A stretch of DNA of 64,000 nt from BA4 sp044376575 (GTDB taxonomy: Bacteria; Bacteroidota; Bacteroidia; CAIKAF01): positions 59,841 through 123,840 of the forward strand of contig JBILKR010000004.1 of assembly GCA_044376575.1 (NCBI GenBank). Direction: 5' to 3'. The translations under genes and the position numbers were made by a program. The notes under the pieces are model-generated. The model saw only the letters and a program-made list of their open reading frames with translations. It ran no database searches and had not been told where the DNA came from. This document shows positions 51,043 to 60,162 of the stretch, in pieces; within the stretch, counting starts at the first letter, position 1; each line of letters begins with the position of its first letter.

Positions 51043-52284
51043 TTGATAGAACCGTCTTTTGATATTATCGTTGTAGGTGGAGGAATTGTAGGTTGTGCTA
51101 CTGCATACAAACTACAGGAGGCTTTCCCTACTTTGTCAATCGCGATTCTTGAAAAAGAGAAAAATCTTGCCAATCATCAAACAGGTAATAATTCAGGAGT
51201 TATTCATTCAGGAATTTATTATAAACCGGGTTCTTTCAAAGCTAAAAATTGTGTAGCAGGAAGACGTGAGTTAGTAGAGTTTGCAAAAAAACATAATATA
51301 GCTCATGATGTTTGCGGAAAATTAATTGTTGCGGTAGAAGAATGGGAACTCGAACAGTTGGATAAAATTTATCAACGTGGAATTGAAAATGGGATTGAAG
51401 ATATTGAGTTGATTGGTCCGGATGAGATTAAAAAGATTGAACCGCATTGCAATGGTTTAAAGGCAATACGCGTAGGTTGTACGGGAATAATAGATTTCAA
51501 GAGTGCAACTGAGAAAATGGCTGAACTTGTAACTCAGTTAAATAAAGATAGCAAGGTTTTTACATCAGTTAAAGTAATTCGCACGGAAAAGAAAGGAGAC
51601 TGGAATATTGTTGAAACCAATCAGGGGAATTTCAAATCGAAATATTTGATTTTCTGTGCCGGATTACAAAGCGATCGCCTGGCAAAAAAAGACGGAGTAG
51701 AGCTGGATATGAAAATTGTTGGATTCAGGGGTGATTATTATGAGTTAACAGAAAAAGGCATGCATAAGGTGAAGCATCTTATTTATCCGGTACCCAATCC
51801 TCAGTTCCCTTTTTTAGGGGTTCATTTTACACGAATGGCACTGGGTGGTGTTGAGTGTGGACCCAATGCAGTCTTTACATTTAAAAGAGAAGGATATAAA
51901 AAAACAAGTTTTAATTTATGTGATACCTGGGATGCATTAACTTATAAAGGAACATGGAAGTTGTTTTTTAAGCACTGGCGTTTTGGGCTTGATGAGTATC
52001 GCAGAGCATTTTCAAAAAAACTGTTTTTAAAAACATTAAGGCGATTAATTCCTGATTTACAGATGGATGATATTGAGCCGGGAAGGGCAGGAGTTAGAGC
52101 AATGGCTCTTGACCCGATGGGAGATATGATAGATGATTTTAAAATTGAATATCATGATCGTTCAATACATGTTTTAAATGCCCCTTCGCCAGCTGCATCT
52201 GCATCACTTGCCATTGGATCTCAGGTGAGGGATATGGCTAAAGAATATTTTGATTTGAAGAACAATAAACCTATTAATACATAA
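51043..52284 (+). CDS. lhgO: L-2-hydroxyglutarate oxidase
   Basis: 413 residues from a TTG start (MIEPSFDIIVVGGGIVGCA); no in-frame ATG exists upstream, and a near-match -7 box, TACCTTCG, lies at 51014-51021. The FAD-binding DAO fold has GGGIVGCATAYKLQ and the typical HQTGNNSGVIHSGIYYKPGS segment of LhgO/L2HGDH. PNPQFPFLGVHFTRM and GPNAVFTFKREGY are also characteristic. It oxidises L-2-hydroxyglutarate to 2-oxoglutarate, feeding electrons to the quinone pool in E. coli. Confidence 0.92.
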   Translation: MIEPSFDIIVVGGGIVGCATAYKLQEAFPTLSIAILEKEKNLANHQTGNNSGVIHSGIYYKPGSFKAKNCVAGRRELVEFAKKHNIAHDVCGKLIVAVEEWELEQLDKIYQRGIENGIEDIELIGPDEIKKIEPHCNGLKAIRVGCTGIIDFKSATEKMAELVTQLNKDSKVFTSVKVIRTEKKGDWNIVETNQGNFKSKYLIFCAGLQSDRLAKKDGVELDMKIVGFRGDYYELTEKGMHKVKHLIYPVPNPQFPFLGVHFTRMALGGVECGPNAVFTFKREGYKKTSFNLCDTWDALTYKGTWKLFFKHWRFGLDEYRRAFSKKLFLKTLRRLIPDLQMDDIEPGRAGVRAMALDPMGDMIDDFKIEYHDRSIHVLNAPSPAASASLAIGSQVRDMAKEYFDLKNNKPINT

Positions 52285-52287
52285 TTT

Positions 52288-52833
52288 ATGCTTGGATTAT
52301 TTGGAAAGAAAAAAGTGAAAGCAACAGAGTTGGTCCCAACTTATGTAGCAGCGATATATGATGTGATTGAAAATGGCTTTCCTGAAATTGCAGGTTATAT
52401 TAATGAAGAAAAGGAATTTGATAAATCTCCCAATTTATCTGATAAAGAACATGAATGGTTCTTATTTATTATTTATGCAGGAAACATGATAAATCTTGAG
52501 AATCATTTTGAAAAACAACAGGCAACTGCATTGAGTTCAATGATATCAAAGGAAGTGATTCGTTTTCTTAAAAAAGATCCGGAGGTTACAGACAGTATTT
52601 TGTATGATTATGAAGTGTTCTTGAGAAATTTATTATCTCAAACCAAAAGCATAAATAAATCATTATCACTGGCCATTTTTCACAAATATGATTTGAATAA
52701 ATACCAGAAAGAGCATTTTCAAAAACTAAATACACCAAGCCCGATTGTTATGAAGGAGCTAAACGAAATGGTTGATTTTTTTATGTGGAACTGGGAAGAT
52801 TATCTCGCCAAATACAAAGTTGTGATTAATTAA
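52288..52833 (+). CDS. Conserved hypothetical protein downstream of lhgO
   Basis: 181 residues, starting MLGLFGKKKVKATELVPTYV. I do not recognise a family. It is soluble, helical and acidic, with no signal peptide or catalytic motif. A short basic N-terminal LFGKKK is followed by VAAIYDVIENGFPEIAGYI and a Trp-rich C-terminus (VDFFMWNWEDYL). It starts 3 bp after lhgO and so is part of that operon. It ends 2 bp from the convergent rarA gene. Confidence 0.6.
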   Translation: MLGLFGKKKVKATELVPTYVAAIYDVIENGFPEIAGYINEEKEFDKSPNLSDKEHEWFLFIIYAGNMINLENHFEKQQATALSSMISKEVIRFLKKDPEVTDSILYDYEVFLRNLLSQTKSINKSLSLAIFHKYDLNKYQKEHFQKLNTPSPIVMKELNEMVDFFMWNWEDYLAKYKVVIN

Positions 52834-52835
52834 GG

Positions 52836-54140
52836 TTATGATTTCTTAGATAAATTGTATTTATCACCCCACAATTTTTCAAGATATTTTTTTATTTCAT
52901 TTTCTTTTTGATTTTCACCCGGAATATAGAATACAGTTCCTATTAATTCATCAGGTAAAAACTCTTGTTTGATAAAATTTCCCGGATAATCATGAGCGTA
53001 TTTATAATTACTGCCATAATTTAATTCTTTCATCAGTGTTGTTGGTGCATTTCTCAAATGCAATGGAACAGGCTGGTTGCCGGTTCGTTTGATGATATCC
53101 TGCGCCTGATTAATTGCAATGTATGATGCATTGCTTTTTACCGATGTGGCAAGGTAAATCGCAGTTTGACTTAAAATTATTCTAGCTTCAGGCATACCAA
53201 TCACATCTATCGACTGAAAACAACTGTTTGCCAGTAAGAGTGCATTTGGATTAGCATTTCCAATATCTTCTGATGCAAGAATAATCATTCGGCGTGCAAT
53301 AAATTTAGGATCTTCACCACCATCAAGCATACGTGCCAGCCAATAAACTGCAGCCTGCGGATCGCTCCCCCTGATTGATTTGATAAATGCAGAGATTATA
53401 TCATAATGCATTTCTCCATTTTTATCGTATAACGGAATAGCCTGCATTAACGAAGATTGAACGGTTTCGTTATTGATTACAATCGTATCTCTGCTTTCCA
53501 ATATACCCACAATGATTTCCAAGTAATTGAGCAATTTTCTCGCATCTCCGCTGCTCAATGCAAACAAAGCATCTGTTTCTTCAATTTTTATTTTTTTATT
53601 CTTTAACCATACATCATTATCAAGGGCATGGTTCAGCACGGTTGTCAAATCGTTTTTTGTAAGTGCTTCCAATACGAAAACCTGACATCTTGAAAGTAAC
53701 GCAGAAATTACTTCAAATGAAGGATTTTCTGTTGTTGCTCCGATTAAAGAAATGGTGCCTTTCTCAACTGCACTCAATAAAGAATCTTGTTGTGATTTAT
53801 TAAAACGATGTATCTCATCAATAAACAATATGGGTTTTACATACTGTCCCATGAATCCGCTTCGCTCAGCTTTTTCAATCAATTCACGCACGTCTTTAAC
53901 ACCAGAATTCACCGCGTTTAATGCATAAAAATCCCGGTTAAATGCTTTGGCTAAAATTCTTGCAAGTGTTGTTTTTCCTACACCCGGTGGGCCCCAGAAA
54001 ATCATCGAAGGCAATACATTGGCATCTACCAATCTCCGGATGGAGCCGTTTTCTCCGAGAATGTGTTGTTGACCCACAAATTCAGATAAATTTTTTGGTC
54101 GCATTCTCTCAGCAAGTGGTGTTTCAAATGTTGAATTCAT
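52836..54140 (-). CDS. rarA: Replication-associated recombination protein A (RarA/MgsA)
   Basis: A 434-residue AAA+ ATPase of the clamp-loader type. Walker A is GPPGVGKTT at about 50-58 and Walker B ILFIDEIHRF at about 104-113, followed by sensor 1 LIGATTENPSFEV. The C-terminal tetramerisation region has GGEDPKFIARRMIILASEDIGNANP. RarA acts at stalled replication forks. Standard length and all motifs intact. Confidence 0.94.
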   Translation of the reverse strand: MNSTFETPLAERMRPKNLSEFVGQQHILGENGSIRRLVDANVLPSMIFWGPPGVGKTTLARILAKAFNRDFYALNAVNSGVKDVRELIEKAERSGFMGQYVKPILFIDEIHRFNKSQQDSLLSAVEKGTISLIGATTENPSFEVISALLSRCQVFVLEALTKNDLTTVLNHALDNDVWLKNKKIKIEETDALFALSSGDARKLLNYLEIIVGILESRDTIVINNETVQSSLMQAIPLYDKNGEMHYDIISAFIKSIRGSDPQAAVYWLARMLDGGEDPKFIARRMIILASEDIGNANPNALLLANSCFQSIDVIGMPEARIILSQTAIYLATSVKSNASYIAINQAQDIIKRTGNQPVPLHLRNAPTTLMKELNYGSNYKYAHDYPGNFIKQEFLPDELIGTVFYIPGENQKENEIKKYLEKLWGDKYNLSKKS

Positions 54141-54313
54141 TTTTTACAGTTGATTAAATGTATTCACAATTCCTGACTTTTTTATAAGGTTATTTTATTT
54201 TTGAATGTATCTTATTTTGATTGATACAGGTATAAAAAACTTATAAAGTTTTTGATGTGAATATTTGGGTTGATTTGAGTTACATTAAAATGTGTTCTAT
54301 TGGTATTAATTTT

Positions 54314-54321
54314 TAATTTTG
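54314..54321 (+). promoter_or_regulatory. -7 promoter element of the TonB-receptor gene
   Basis: TAATTTTG matches TAnnTTTG; a TGTG at 54291-54294 is 19 bp upstream, one mismatch from the -33 TTTG. Confidence 0.55.
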
Positions 54322-54334
54322 CCTATCATAATAA

Positions 54335-56698
54335 ATGAGCATGAAATACTTTATCATTATCATTTCATTTTTATTCACCCTTACTATCAGTGCACAGGAT
54401 GCATTCATAAAAGGGAAAGTATTGGATTCGAAAAGCGGTGAATCATTGATGGGCGCTACATTTTTTCTTGACGGCAAAGCCGTGGTGAGCTCTGATATGG
54501 ATGGAGCCTATGAAATAAAAACAACTGCAGGTTCTCATCAGCTAGTTGTTAGTTATGTTGGATATGACAACGTAAAGCAAACTTTTAATCTTGTTTCGGG
54601 TGAAAGTAAGGAGTGGATGGTAAGGTTAAATTCTTCTGCCAGAGAACTGAATTTAATGGTAGTTACCGGAAGTCGTTATGAGAAAAAAATTACAGAAGAA
54701 ACAGTTTCTATTGATGTCGTTTCAGCTGAATTAATCAAGAATGTAAATCCGATTGATGCTGCAGAGGTCATTTCTAAAACACCCGGTGTGTCAATTGTTG
54801 ATGGCCAGGCATCCATTCGTGGAGGTTCCGGATATTCTTATGGCGCAGGTAGCCGAGTAAGTGTATTGATTGATGGTATGCCCATCCTTGCTGCAGATCA
54901 GATGAACGCAGATTGGCATTATGTGCCCATTGAAATCACAGATCAAATTGAGGTGATCAAAGGTGCAGCTTCCGTTTTATACGGATCCGGTTCTATGAAT
55001 GGAATTATGAATGTGATTACTTCATGGCCAACGGATAAACCTACCACCACTATCAGTCCTTATACCATGATGTATGGAGATTTTAATAAGGAAAGTCAAC
55101 GCTGGTATGGTGAGTGGGAACAGCCCTTTTCAACAGGGATGTTTTTCAGACACAGCAGAAAAATTAAAGAGAATTTTGACTTGGTAATCGGAGGAAATTA
55201 TCACATAGAAAGAAGCTATTTACAGGATAATGACGAACAAAGATTCCGCGCAAATTTTAAAACGAGATACAGAGATCCAAAGATTAAAGGACTTACATAC
55301 GGTGTAAATGGAAGTTTTATGTTTGAGCATAGTGGAAGATTTTTCCTGTGGCAGAATTCTGATGAAAATGCTTATAGAATTTATGCCGGTTCAAATGATA
55401 AATACTATTACTTTAACGTAGATCCATATCTTCGTTACTTCGACAGTAAAGGCAACAGGCATGTGGTTAATGGAAGGATATACAGAAAATTCAGGTATGG
55501 TGGAACTGATATCAATACCGTTGCAAATATTGCATACCTCGATTATCAGTTTCAACGTAAATTTTTAAAAGATATGTTTACGATAACCGCAGGTGCAATG
55601 GGCACTTATGGTTGGGTACAAAGCAGTATTTTTCTTGATTCATTGCAAATGGATTCGTTGGGAAATGCCAAGAAATTCTTTCAGCTTTATTCAGGAGCAG
55701 CTTTTGCTCAGTTAGAATTTAGTTGGAAGAGATTGAATCTGCTTGCAGGCGTAAGATATGAAATCAATGGTGCTGATTTGCTGGTTGAAGGATCTGTTCC
55801 TGTCGCACGTTTTGGAGTTAACTTCCGTGCATCTGAATCTACATTTTTACGCGGTTCTTTCGGACAATCATATCGTATCCCGTCTCTTGCCGAACGTTTT
55901 GTGGAGGGAAAAGTTGGAACTGTAAATATATTCCCGAATATTGATTTGTTACCAGAAAAAGGTTGGGCTGCAGAAGTAGGATTGAAACAGACATTTAACA
56001 TTGCTCGAAACTGGTCGGGGTACTTTGACTTCGCAGCATTCTGGATGGAGTATGATAATATGATTCAATATAGTATTGGAATTTATCCTCCTCCCGGCCA
56101 ACCCAATTCATCTGATTATTTAGGATTCAAACCATTCAATGTGGAGAGGGCCAGAATTGCAGGTCTTGAATTTTCGCTTACCGGAAACGGTAAAATAGGT
56201 GAAGTAGAGCTGATCCCATTTATGGGATATACTTACACCTATCCCGGCGACCTCAAGGAATCTCCTGAACAGCAAGATGTTGGTGTATTCTTAAACAATA
56301 TGTTTTCCACTTTTGGAAAAAATTTATTGAAAACTCCTGAAAGTGATTTACTGCTACCATTTCGCAACAGACATATGGTTCGCTTCGATTTACAGGCCAA
56401 CTGGAAAAATTATGGACTTGGTATGAATATTCAATACAATACATTCATGGAAAAAATTGATAAGAATTTCATGTATATCGAGTTGGCAATTCCCGGTTTT
56501 TATACAACGTATGTTAATAATCGCATGGACCGCGACGGAGATTTTATTCTTGATCTCAGGGGGTCTTATCGAATACCCAAATTCAATAGTACGATATCAT
56601 TTATCGTGAAGAATGCAACGAATCTTGAATATGCTGCCCGCCCGGGAATAATGAATGCTCCAAGAAGTTTCACCCTGCGCTGGGATTTCACTTTTTAA
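54335..56698 (+). CDS. TonB-dependent receptor with carboxypeptidase-regulatory-like domain
   Basis: 787 residues. Signal peptide about 1-20. A CarboxypepD-regulatory-like domain covers about 23-105 (IKGKVLDSKSGESLMGATFFLDG). The plug domain (about 110-225) includes VVTGSRYEKKITEETVSIDVV, SIRGGSGYSYGAGSRVSVLIDG and IEVIKGAASVLYGSGSMNGI. A 22-stranded barrel ends in FTLRWDFTF. It should import a ligand across the outer membrane using TonB energy. There is no SusD partner, which argues against a glycan system; a metal chelate or vitamin is possible but not shown. It converges on dps with a 7-bp gap. Confidence 0.92.
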   Translation: MSMKYFIIIISFLFTLTISAQDAFIKGKVLDSKSGESLMGATFFLDGKAVVSSDMDGAYEIKTTAGSHQLVVSYVGYDNVKQTFNLVSGESKEWMVRLNSSARELNLMVVTGSRYEKKITEETVSIDVVSAELIKNVNPIDAAEVISKTPGVSIVDGQASIRGGSGYSYGAGSRVSVLIDGMPILAADQMNADWHYVPIEITDQIEVIKGAASVLYGSGSMNGIMNVITSWPTDKPTTTISPYTMMYGDFNKESQRWYGEWEQPFSTGMFFRHSRKIKENFDLVIGGNYHIERSYLQDNDEQRFRANFKTRYRDPKIKGLTYGVNGSFMFEHSGRFFLWQNSDENAYRIYAGSNDKYYYFNVDPYLRYFDSKGNRHVVNGRIYRKFRYGGTDINTVANIAYLDYQFQRKFLKDMFTITAGAMGTYGWVQSSIFLDSLQMDSLGNAKKFFQLYSGAAFAQLEFSWKRLNLLAGVRYEINGADLLVEGSVPVARFGVNFRASESTFLRGSFGQSYRIPSLAERFVEGKVGTVNIFPNIDLLPEKGWAAEVGLKQTFNIARNWSGYFDFAAFWMEYDNMIQYSIGIYPPPGQPNSSDYLGFKPFNVERARIAGLEFSLTGNGKIGEVELIPFMGYTYTYPGDLKESPEQQDVGVFLNNMFSTFGKNLLKTPESDLLLPFRNRHMVRFDLQANWKNYGLGMNIQYNTFMEKIDKNFMYIELAIPGFYTTYVNNRMDRDGDFILDLRGSYRIPKFNSTISFIVKNATNLEYAARPGIMNAPRSFTLRWDFTF

Positions 56699-56705
56699 TA
56701 AGCAA

Positions 56706-57191
56706 CTACTTATTTTTATCGTTTCCAAGATAAGCAGAATACATCCAGATTAATTTTTCCTGTGAACGGATGTAATCACTCATCAATGCATTTGTTCCTT
56801 CATCATTTGCTTCATCTGATAATTTGAGAATATCTCTTTGAAGATTGATGATTATAGAAAATGATGATACAATGTTTTCCATTGCTTTTAAACCGTTTGA
56901 TATCTTTTCAGTCTCATTAATCTGAGCAGTTTTTTTATACGAAGAATAATTATGCTGTGGAGTAAAACCCAGCGTTAAAATTCGTTCAGCAACTTCATCA
57001 ATTTTAAGCAATAAATCATTGTATATTTCTTCAAATTTTAAATGAAGTTCAAAAAACTTTTCACCTTTAATATTCCAGTGAAAGCCTCGCGTGTTTTGAT
57101 AAAAAACAGAGTAATTGGCTAAAAGTACATTTAACTCTTCTGCCAGCTTTTCTGTTTTTTTTACATCCAGTCCAATTGCATTTTTTTTCAT
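56706..57191 (-). CDS. dps: Dps-family DNA-protection/ferritin-like protein
   Basis: 161 residues. The Dps signature NTRGFHWNIKGEKFFELHLKFEEIYNDL carries the inter-subunit ferroxidase His/Asp/Glu residues (His in FHW, Asp/Glu in KIDEVAERI). Dps dodecamers store iron and use peroxide as oxidant, protecting DNA. The N-terminal Lys-rich MKKNAIGLDVKK may contact DNA. The C-terminus ends DKNK. No OxyR- or Fur-type site was recognised upstream. Confidence 0.92.
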   Translation of the reverse strand: MKKNAIGLDVKKTEKLAEELNVLLANYSVFYQNTRGFHWNIKGEKFFELHLKFEEIYNDLLLKIDEVAERILTLGFTPQHNYSSYKKTAQINETEKISNGLKAMENIVSSFSIIINLQRDILKLSDEANDEGTNALMSDYIRSQEKLIWMYSAYLGNDKNK

Positions 57192-57293
57192 AAGTATAAA
57201 ATTTATGAACGCAAATTATAAACGGATACAGATAAAGTATGTAAGATAAATCACAAAAAATATTGTGATTTAATTTTTTTAGTAAATATCCTT

Positions 57294-58427
57294 TTAGATA
57301 TTTTTTTCCATCACTCTATATGTTTTATAGACCTGTCCGCCAATATTCATCAATGGTTTAAACATAGGTAAATTGTCTTCAACAATATAAGAAGCTTCGG
57401 CCCAGGTCATGCCTTTAGCAAGTCCTCGTTTTAAAATTTCATAATACATCACAGCGTCCAATCCCTTTTTCTGATATTCAGGAAGTACGCCAAGTATAAC
57501 GATACGCAGACATTTTATTTTTTTCTTTTTGGTAAACATGTCAATCCAGTTAAAGGGAAAAATTTTCCCCTTCCAACTTTTAAATACTTCATTCCAGTCA
57601 GGTAAACAAATTACTCCGCCAACTACTTTACCATCTGATTTCGCCAGCATTACCAGTTCCGGATCCGTAATCTGCTGAAGGCTTCCGGTAATAAAATCAA
57701 ATTCTTCATCAGTAAGTGGAACCCACCCATGATTATTTACGGTAGTCCATGCTTCATTAAACAAACCTTTGAATGTTTTTACACCTTCAGCAAACTTTTT
57801 CATATCCAGGTTTTCAAATTTTACACCTGTTCTTTCCAGCACCATTTGTTTGACTCTTTCTAATCGTTCTCCATTATTTTTTCTTATCTCTTCACCCGGG
57901 AAACGAATAGCATAAAGTTCTTTGATGGGAGCAAGTCCTGCCTTTTGATAAAGTTCATAATAATATGGTGCGTTATAGGTGGATAGCAACACATGCTGAT
58001 CTGTAAAATTATCAATCAATACCCCATAATCTTCATTACTTGAAGGGCTTGCCGGACCTCTCATCTGATTGAATCCCCATTCCTTAAGCTGAGCCTGCGC
58101 TGCATCCAATAAAGCAATCGTTACTTCTGCATCATTAATGGATTCATAAAATCCAAAAAATCCAACACTATCATTCCATGTTTTATTGTGTAATGAATTA
58201 TTGATGGCCGCCACTCGACCTACCATTTCTCCATTTTTCTCAGCAATAAAATATTCCATTTTCCCATGCAGAAAAAACGGACTTTTATTAGTATCAAAAA
58301 CTTTTTTATAGTCATCAATGATTGGAGCTACCCAAACAGGATCATTTTTATATACCTTCCATGGATACATGATGAACCGATTGAGTTCTGCTGCATTCGA
58401 AACTTTTTTTACAATGATTTGAGACAT
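57294..58427 (-). CDS. GNAT-like acetyltransferase-fold protein
   Basis: 377 residues. The N-terminal part (about 1-110) begins IIVKKVSNAAELNRFIMYPWKVYKNDPVWVAP and contains EYFIAEKNGEMVGRVAAINN. A segment GPASPSSNEDYGVLIDNF follows. The C-terminal GNAT-like domain carries the acyl-CoA loop RIVILGVLPEYQKKGLDAVMYYEIL. This double-GNAT layout is widespread in Bacteroidota as a conserved protein with no assigned substrate. It is a single gene divergent from trmN6. Confidence 0.7.
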   Translation of the reverse strand: MSQIIVKKVSNAAELNRFIMYPWKVYKNDPVWVAPIIDDYKKVFDTNKSPFFLHGKMEYFIAEKNGEMVGRVAAINNSLHNKTWNDSVGFFGFYESINDAEVTIALLDAAQAQLKEWGFNQMRGPASPSSNEDYGVLIDNFTDQHVLLSTYNAPYYYELYQKAGLAPIKELYAIRFPGEEIRKNNGERLERVKQMVLERTGVKFENLDMKKFAEGVKTFKGLFNEAWTTVNNHGWVPLTDEEFDFITGSLQQITDPELVMLAKSDGKVVGGVICLPDWNEVFKSWKGKIFPFNWIDMFTKKKKIKCLRIVILGVLPEYQKKGLDAVMYYEILKRGLAKGMTWAEASYIVEDNLPMFKPLMNIGGQVYKTYRVMEKNI

Positions 58428-58521
58428 AGTAATAATGGTAGTATTTATTTTTATAAAAATATAAAAAATACCATTTCAAAAAGTCCTGTTTACTGCCTTT
58501 TCATTTTCTTATCTTCGCTGT

Positions 58522-59232
58522 ATGAAATCTACTGCACCGTTTATCTGTAGGCAGTTCTCAGTTCAGCATGCACGCGCTGCCTTTAAAGTAGGTACTGATT
58601 CAATTCTGCTGGGTAGTTGGGTAAACGCAGTACTGCCAAAAAAAATTTTAGATATTGGAACCGGATCAGGTATATTGTCACTGATGATGGCTCAGCGTTT
58701 TCATGCTGATATTACTGCAATTGAAATTGATCCTTCTTCAGCCAAAGAGGCGCAACAAAATTTTCAGCTCTCTAAATGGGCAAACCGATTAAACCTCATA
58801 GAAGGTGATATCAATTTCATTTCTTCCTCATTAAAAAAAGATGTTGATTTGGTTATTTCTAATCCTCCATATTTTAACCGTGCAATCACAAATCAACAGA
58901 AAAGATCAACTGTAGCCAGGCATGATGAGCGATTAAATTTCAGACAATTGGTAAAGGCAGCTTCAGAAGTATTGGTTATAAACGGAACCTTTGCTGTGAT
59001 TCTACCTGTTAGTGAAATGCAACAACTGATCGACATCGCCTCTTTGTTTTTTCTGAATCCGCATAGAATTTGTATGGTGAAAAGTTTTGAAAATACTGAT
59101 CCAATCCGAATGATGGTTCAGTTTGGATATAAGTCCGGTGAGGCATTAAAAACTGAAGAAATATTTTTGTATTCATCACCCGGTGTAAGATCAACCGCTT
59201 ATCATAAACTAACTGAAGACTTTTATGTTTAA
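58522..59232 (+). CDS. trmN6: tRNA1(Val) (adenine(37)-N6)-methyltransferase-like protein (TrmN6/YfiC)
   Basis: 236 residues. The SAM-binding motif I is ILDIGTGSGILSLMMAQRF, and the N6-adenine methyltransferase motif IV is N114-P-P-Y117 in LVISNPPYFNRA. The N-terminal FSVQHARAAFKVGTDSILLGSW fits YfiC, whose members methylate N6 of A37 in tRNA-Val. A near-match -7 box (TATCTTCG) lies just upstream. Adenine-N6 specificity rests on NPPY; the tRNA target is inferred from family similarity. Confidence 0.85.
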   Translation: MKSTAPFICRQFSVQHARAAFKVGTDSILLGSWVNAVLPKKILDIGTGSGILSLMMAQRFHADITAIEIDPSSAKEAQQNFQLSKWANRLNLIEGDINFISSSLKKDVDLVISNPPYFNRAITNQQKRSTVARHDERLNFRQLVKAASEVLVINGTFAVILPVSEMQQLIDIASLFFLNPHRICMVKSFENTDPIRMMVQFGYKSGEALKTEEIFLYSSPGVRSTAYHKLTEDFYV

Positions 59233-59241
59233 TCTATCATA

Positions 59242-59249
59242 TATATTTG
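59242..59249 (+). promoter_or_regulatory. -7 promoter element of the dienoyl-CoA reductase-like gene
   Basis: TATATTTG matches TAnnTTTG, 26 bp upstream of the ATG. Confidence 0.55.
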
Positions 59250-59275
59250 CTAAGTAAAAATTAAAACAATTAATC

Positions 59276-60160
59276 ATGCCACATTACACAGAACCGATGC
59301 TTAAAGAAGGATCAATGAAAGGGAAGACTATTCTTATTACTGGTGGAGGTACCGGACTTGGGCGTTCAATGTCATCCTATTTCCTTAAACTCGGAGCCAA
59401 TGTAATTATCTGTTCGCGCAAAAAGGATGTGATTGAAAAAGCAGCGGAAGAGTTAGCCAATGAAACTGGTGGACAGGTGTTAGGATTATCTTGTGATGTT
59501 AGAAATTACGATGAAGTGGAGCGTGTTCTTCATCTCTCCATAGAACGTTTTGGTGAAGTGAACGGATTAGTAAACAATGCCGCCGGTAATTTTATCAGTC
59601 CAACGGAAAGGTTGAGCCACCGGGCATTCGACAGTGTGGTTGATATTGTATTAAAAGGATCATATAACTGTTCTTTAGCCTTGGGTAAATACTGGATTAA
59701 AAATAATATTAAGGCCAATGTGTTGAGTATTGTAACAACTTATGCCTGGGTAGGATCAGCCTATGTTGTGCCTTCTGCATGTGCAAAGGCAGGTGTGCTT
59801 GCGATGACTCGTTCGCTGGCTGTTGAATGGGGAAAGTATGGTATAAGATTTAATGCCATTGCTCCGGGCCCTTTTCCAACGCCGGGTGCATGGGATCGAT
59901 TATTTCCAAAAGAATTTTTAGATCAGTTTGATATCAATACAAAGATTCCAGTTGGAAGGGTAGGAGAGCATCAGGAATTGGCCAACCTTGCCGCTTATTT
60001 AATGAGCGATTATTCTGCGTATATCAATGGAGATGTGATTACCATTGATGGTGGAGAATGGATGAAAAATGGAGGTGAGTTTACTTGGGTTGGAGATATG
60101 ATCTCCCCGGAAATGTGGGACCAGGTTGAAAATATGATTAAACAAAAAACTAAAAAATAA
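59276..60160 (+). CDS. 2,4-dienoyl-CoA reductase-like SDR
   Basis: 294 residues. The dinucleotide loop is ITGGGTGLGRSMS and NNAAGNF is the family variant of NNAG. The standard YxxxK is replaced by S-A-C-A-K171, but Y156 in VTTYAWVGSAYVVPSA lies 15 residues before K171, the spacing of the catalytic Tyr/Lys pair in mammalian mitochondrial DECR1 (Y199/K214). The PSACAKAGVLAMTRSLAVEWGKYGIRFN block is also DECR-like. It would reduce 2,4-dienoyl-CoA in degradation of unsaturated fatty acids. The DinB gene follows 2 bp after the stop. Confidence 0.85.
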   Translation: MPHYTEPMLKEGSMKGKTILITGGGTGLGRSMSSYFLKLGANVIICSRKKDVIEKAAEELANETGGQVLGLSCDVRNYDEVERVLHLSIERFGEVNGLVNNAAGNFISPTERLSHRAFDSVVDIVLKGSYNCSLALGKYWIKNNIKANVLSIVTTYAWVGSAYVVPSACAKAGVLAMTRSLAVEWGKYGIRFNAIAPGPFPTPGAWDRLFPKEFLDQFDINTKIPVGRVGEHQELANLAAYLMSDYSAYINGDVITIDGGEWMKNGGEFTWVGDMISPEMWDQVENMIKQKTKK

Positions 60161-60162
60161 AG

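Noticed and set aside
59776..59788. Dienoyl-CoA reductase-like SDR as an inactive enzyme lacking YxxxK
   Set aside because: Y156 and K171 have the spacing of the DECR1 catalytic pair, so activity is expected.
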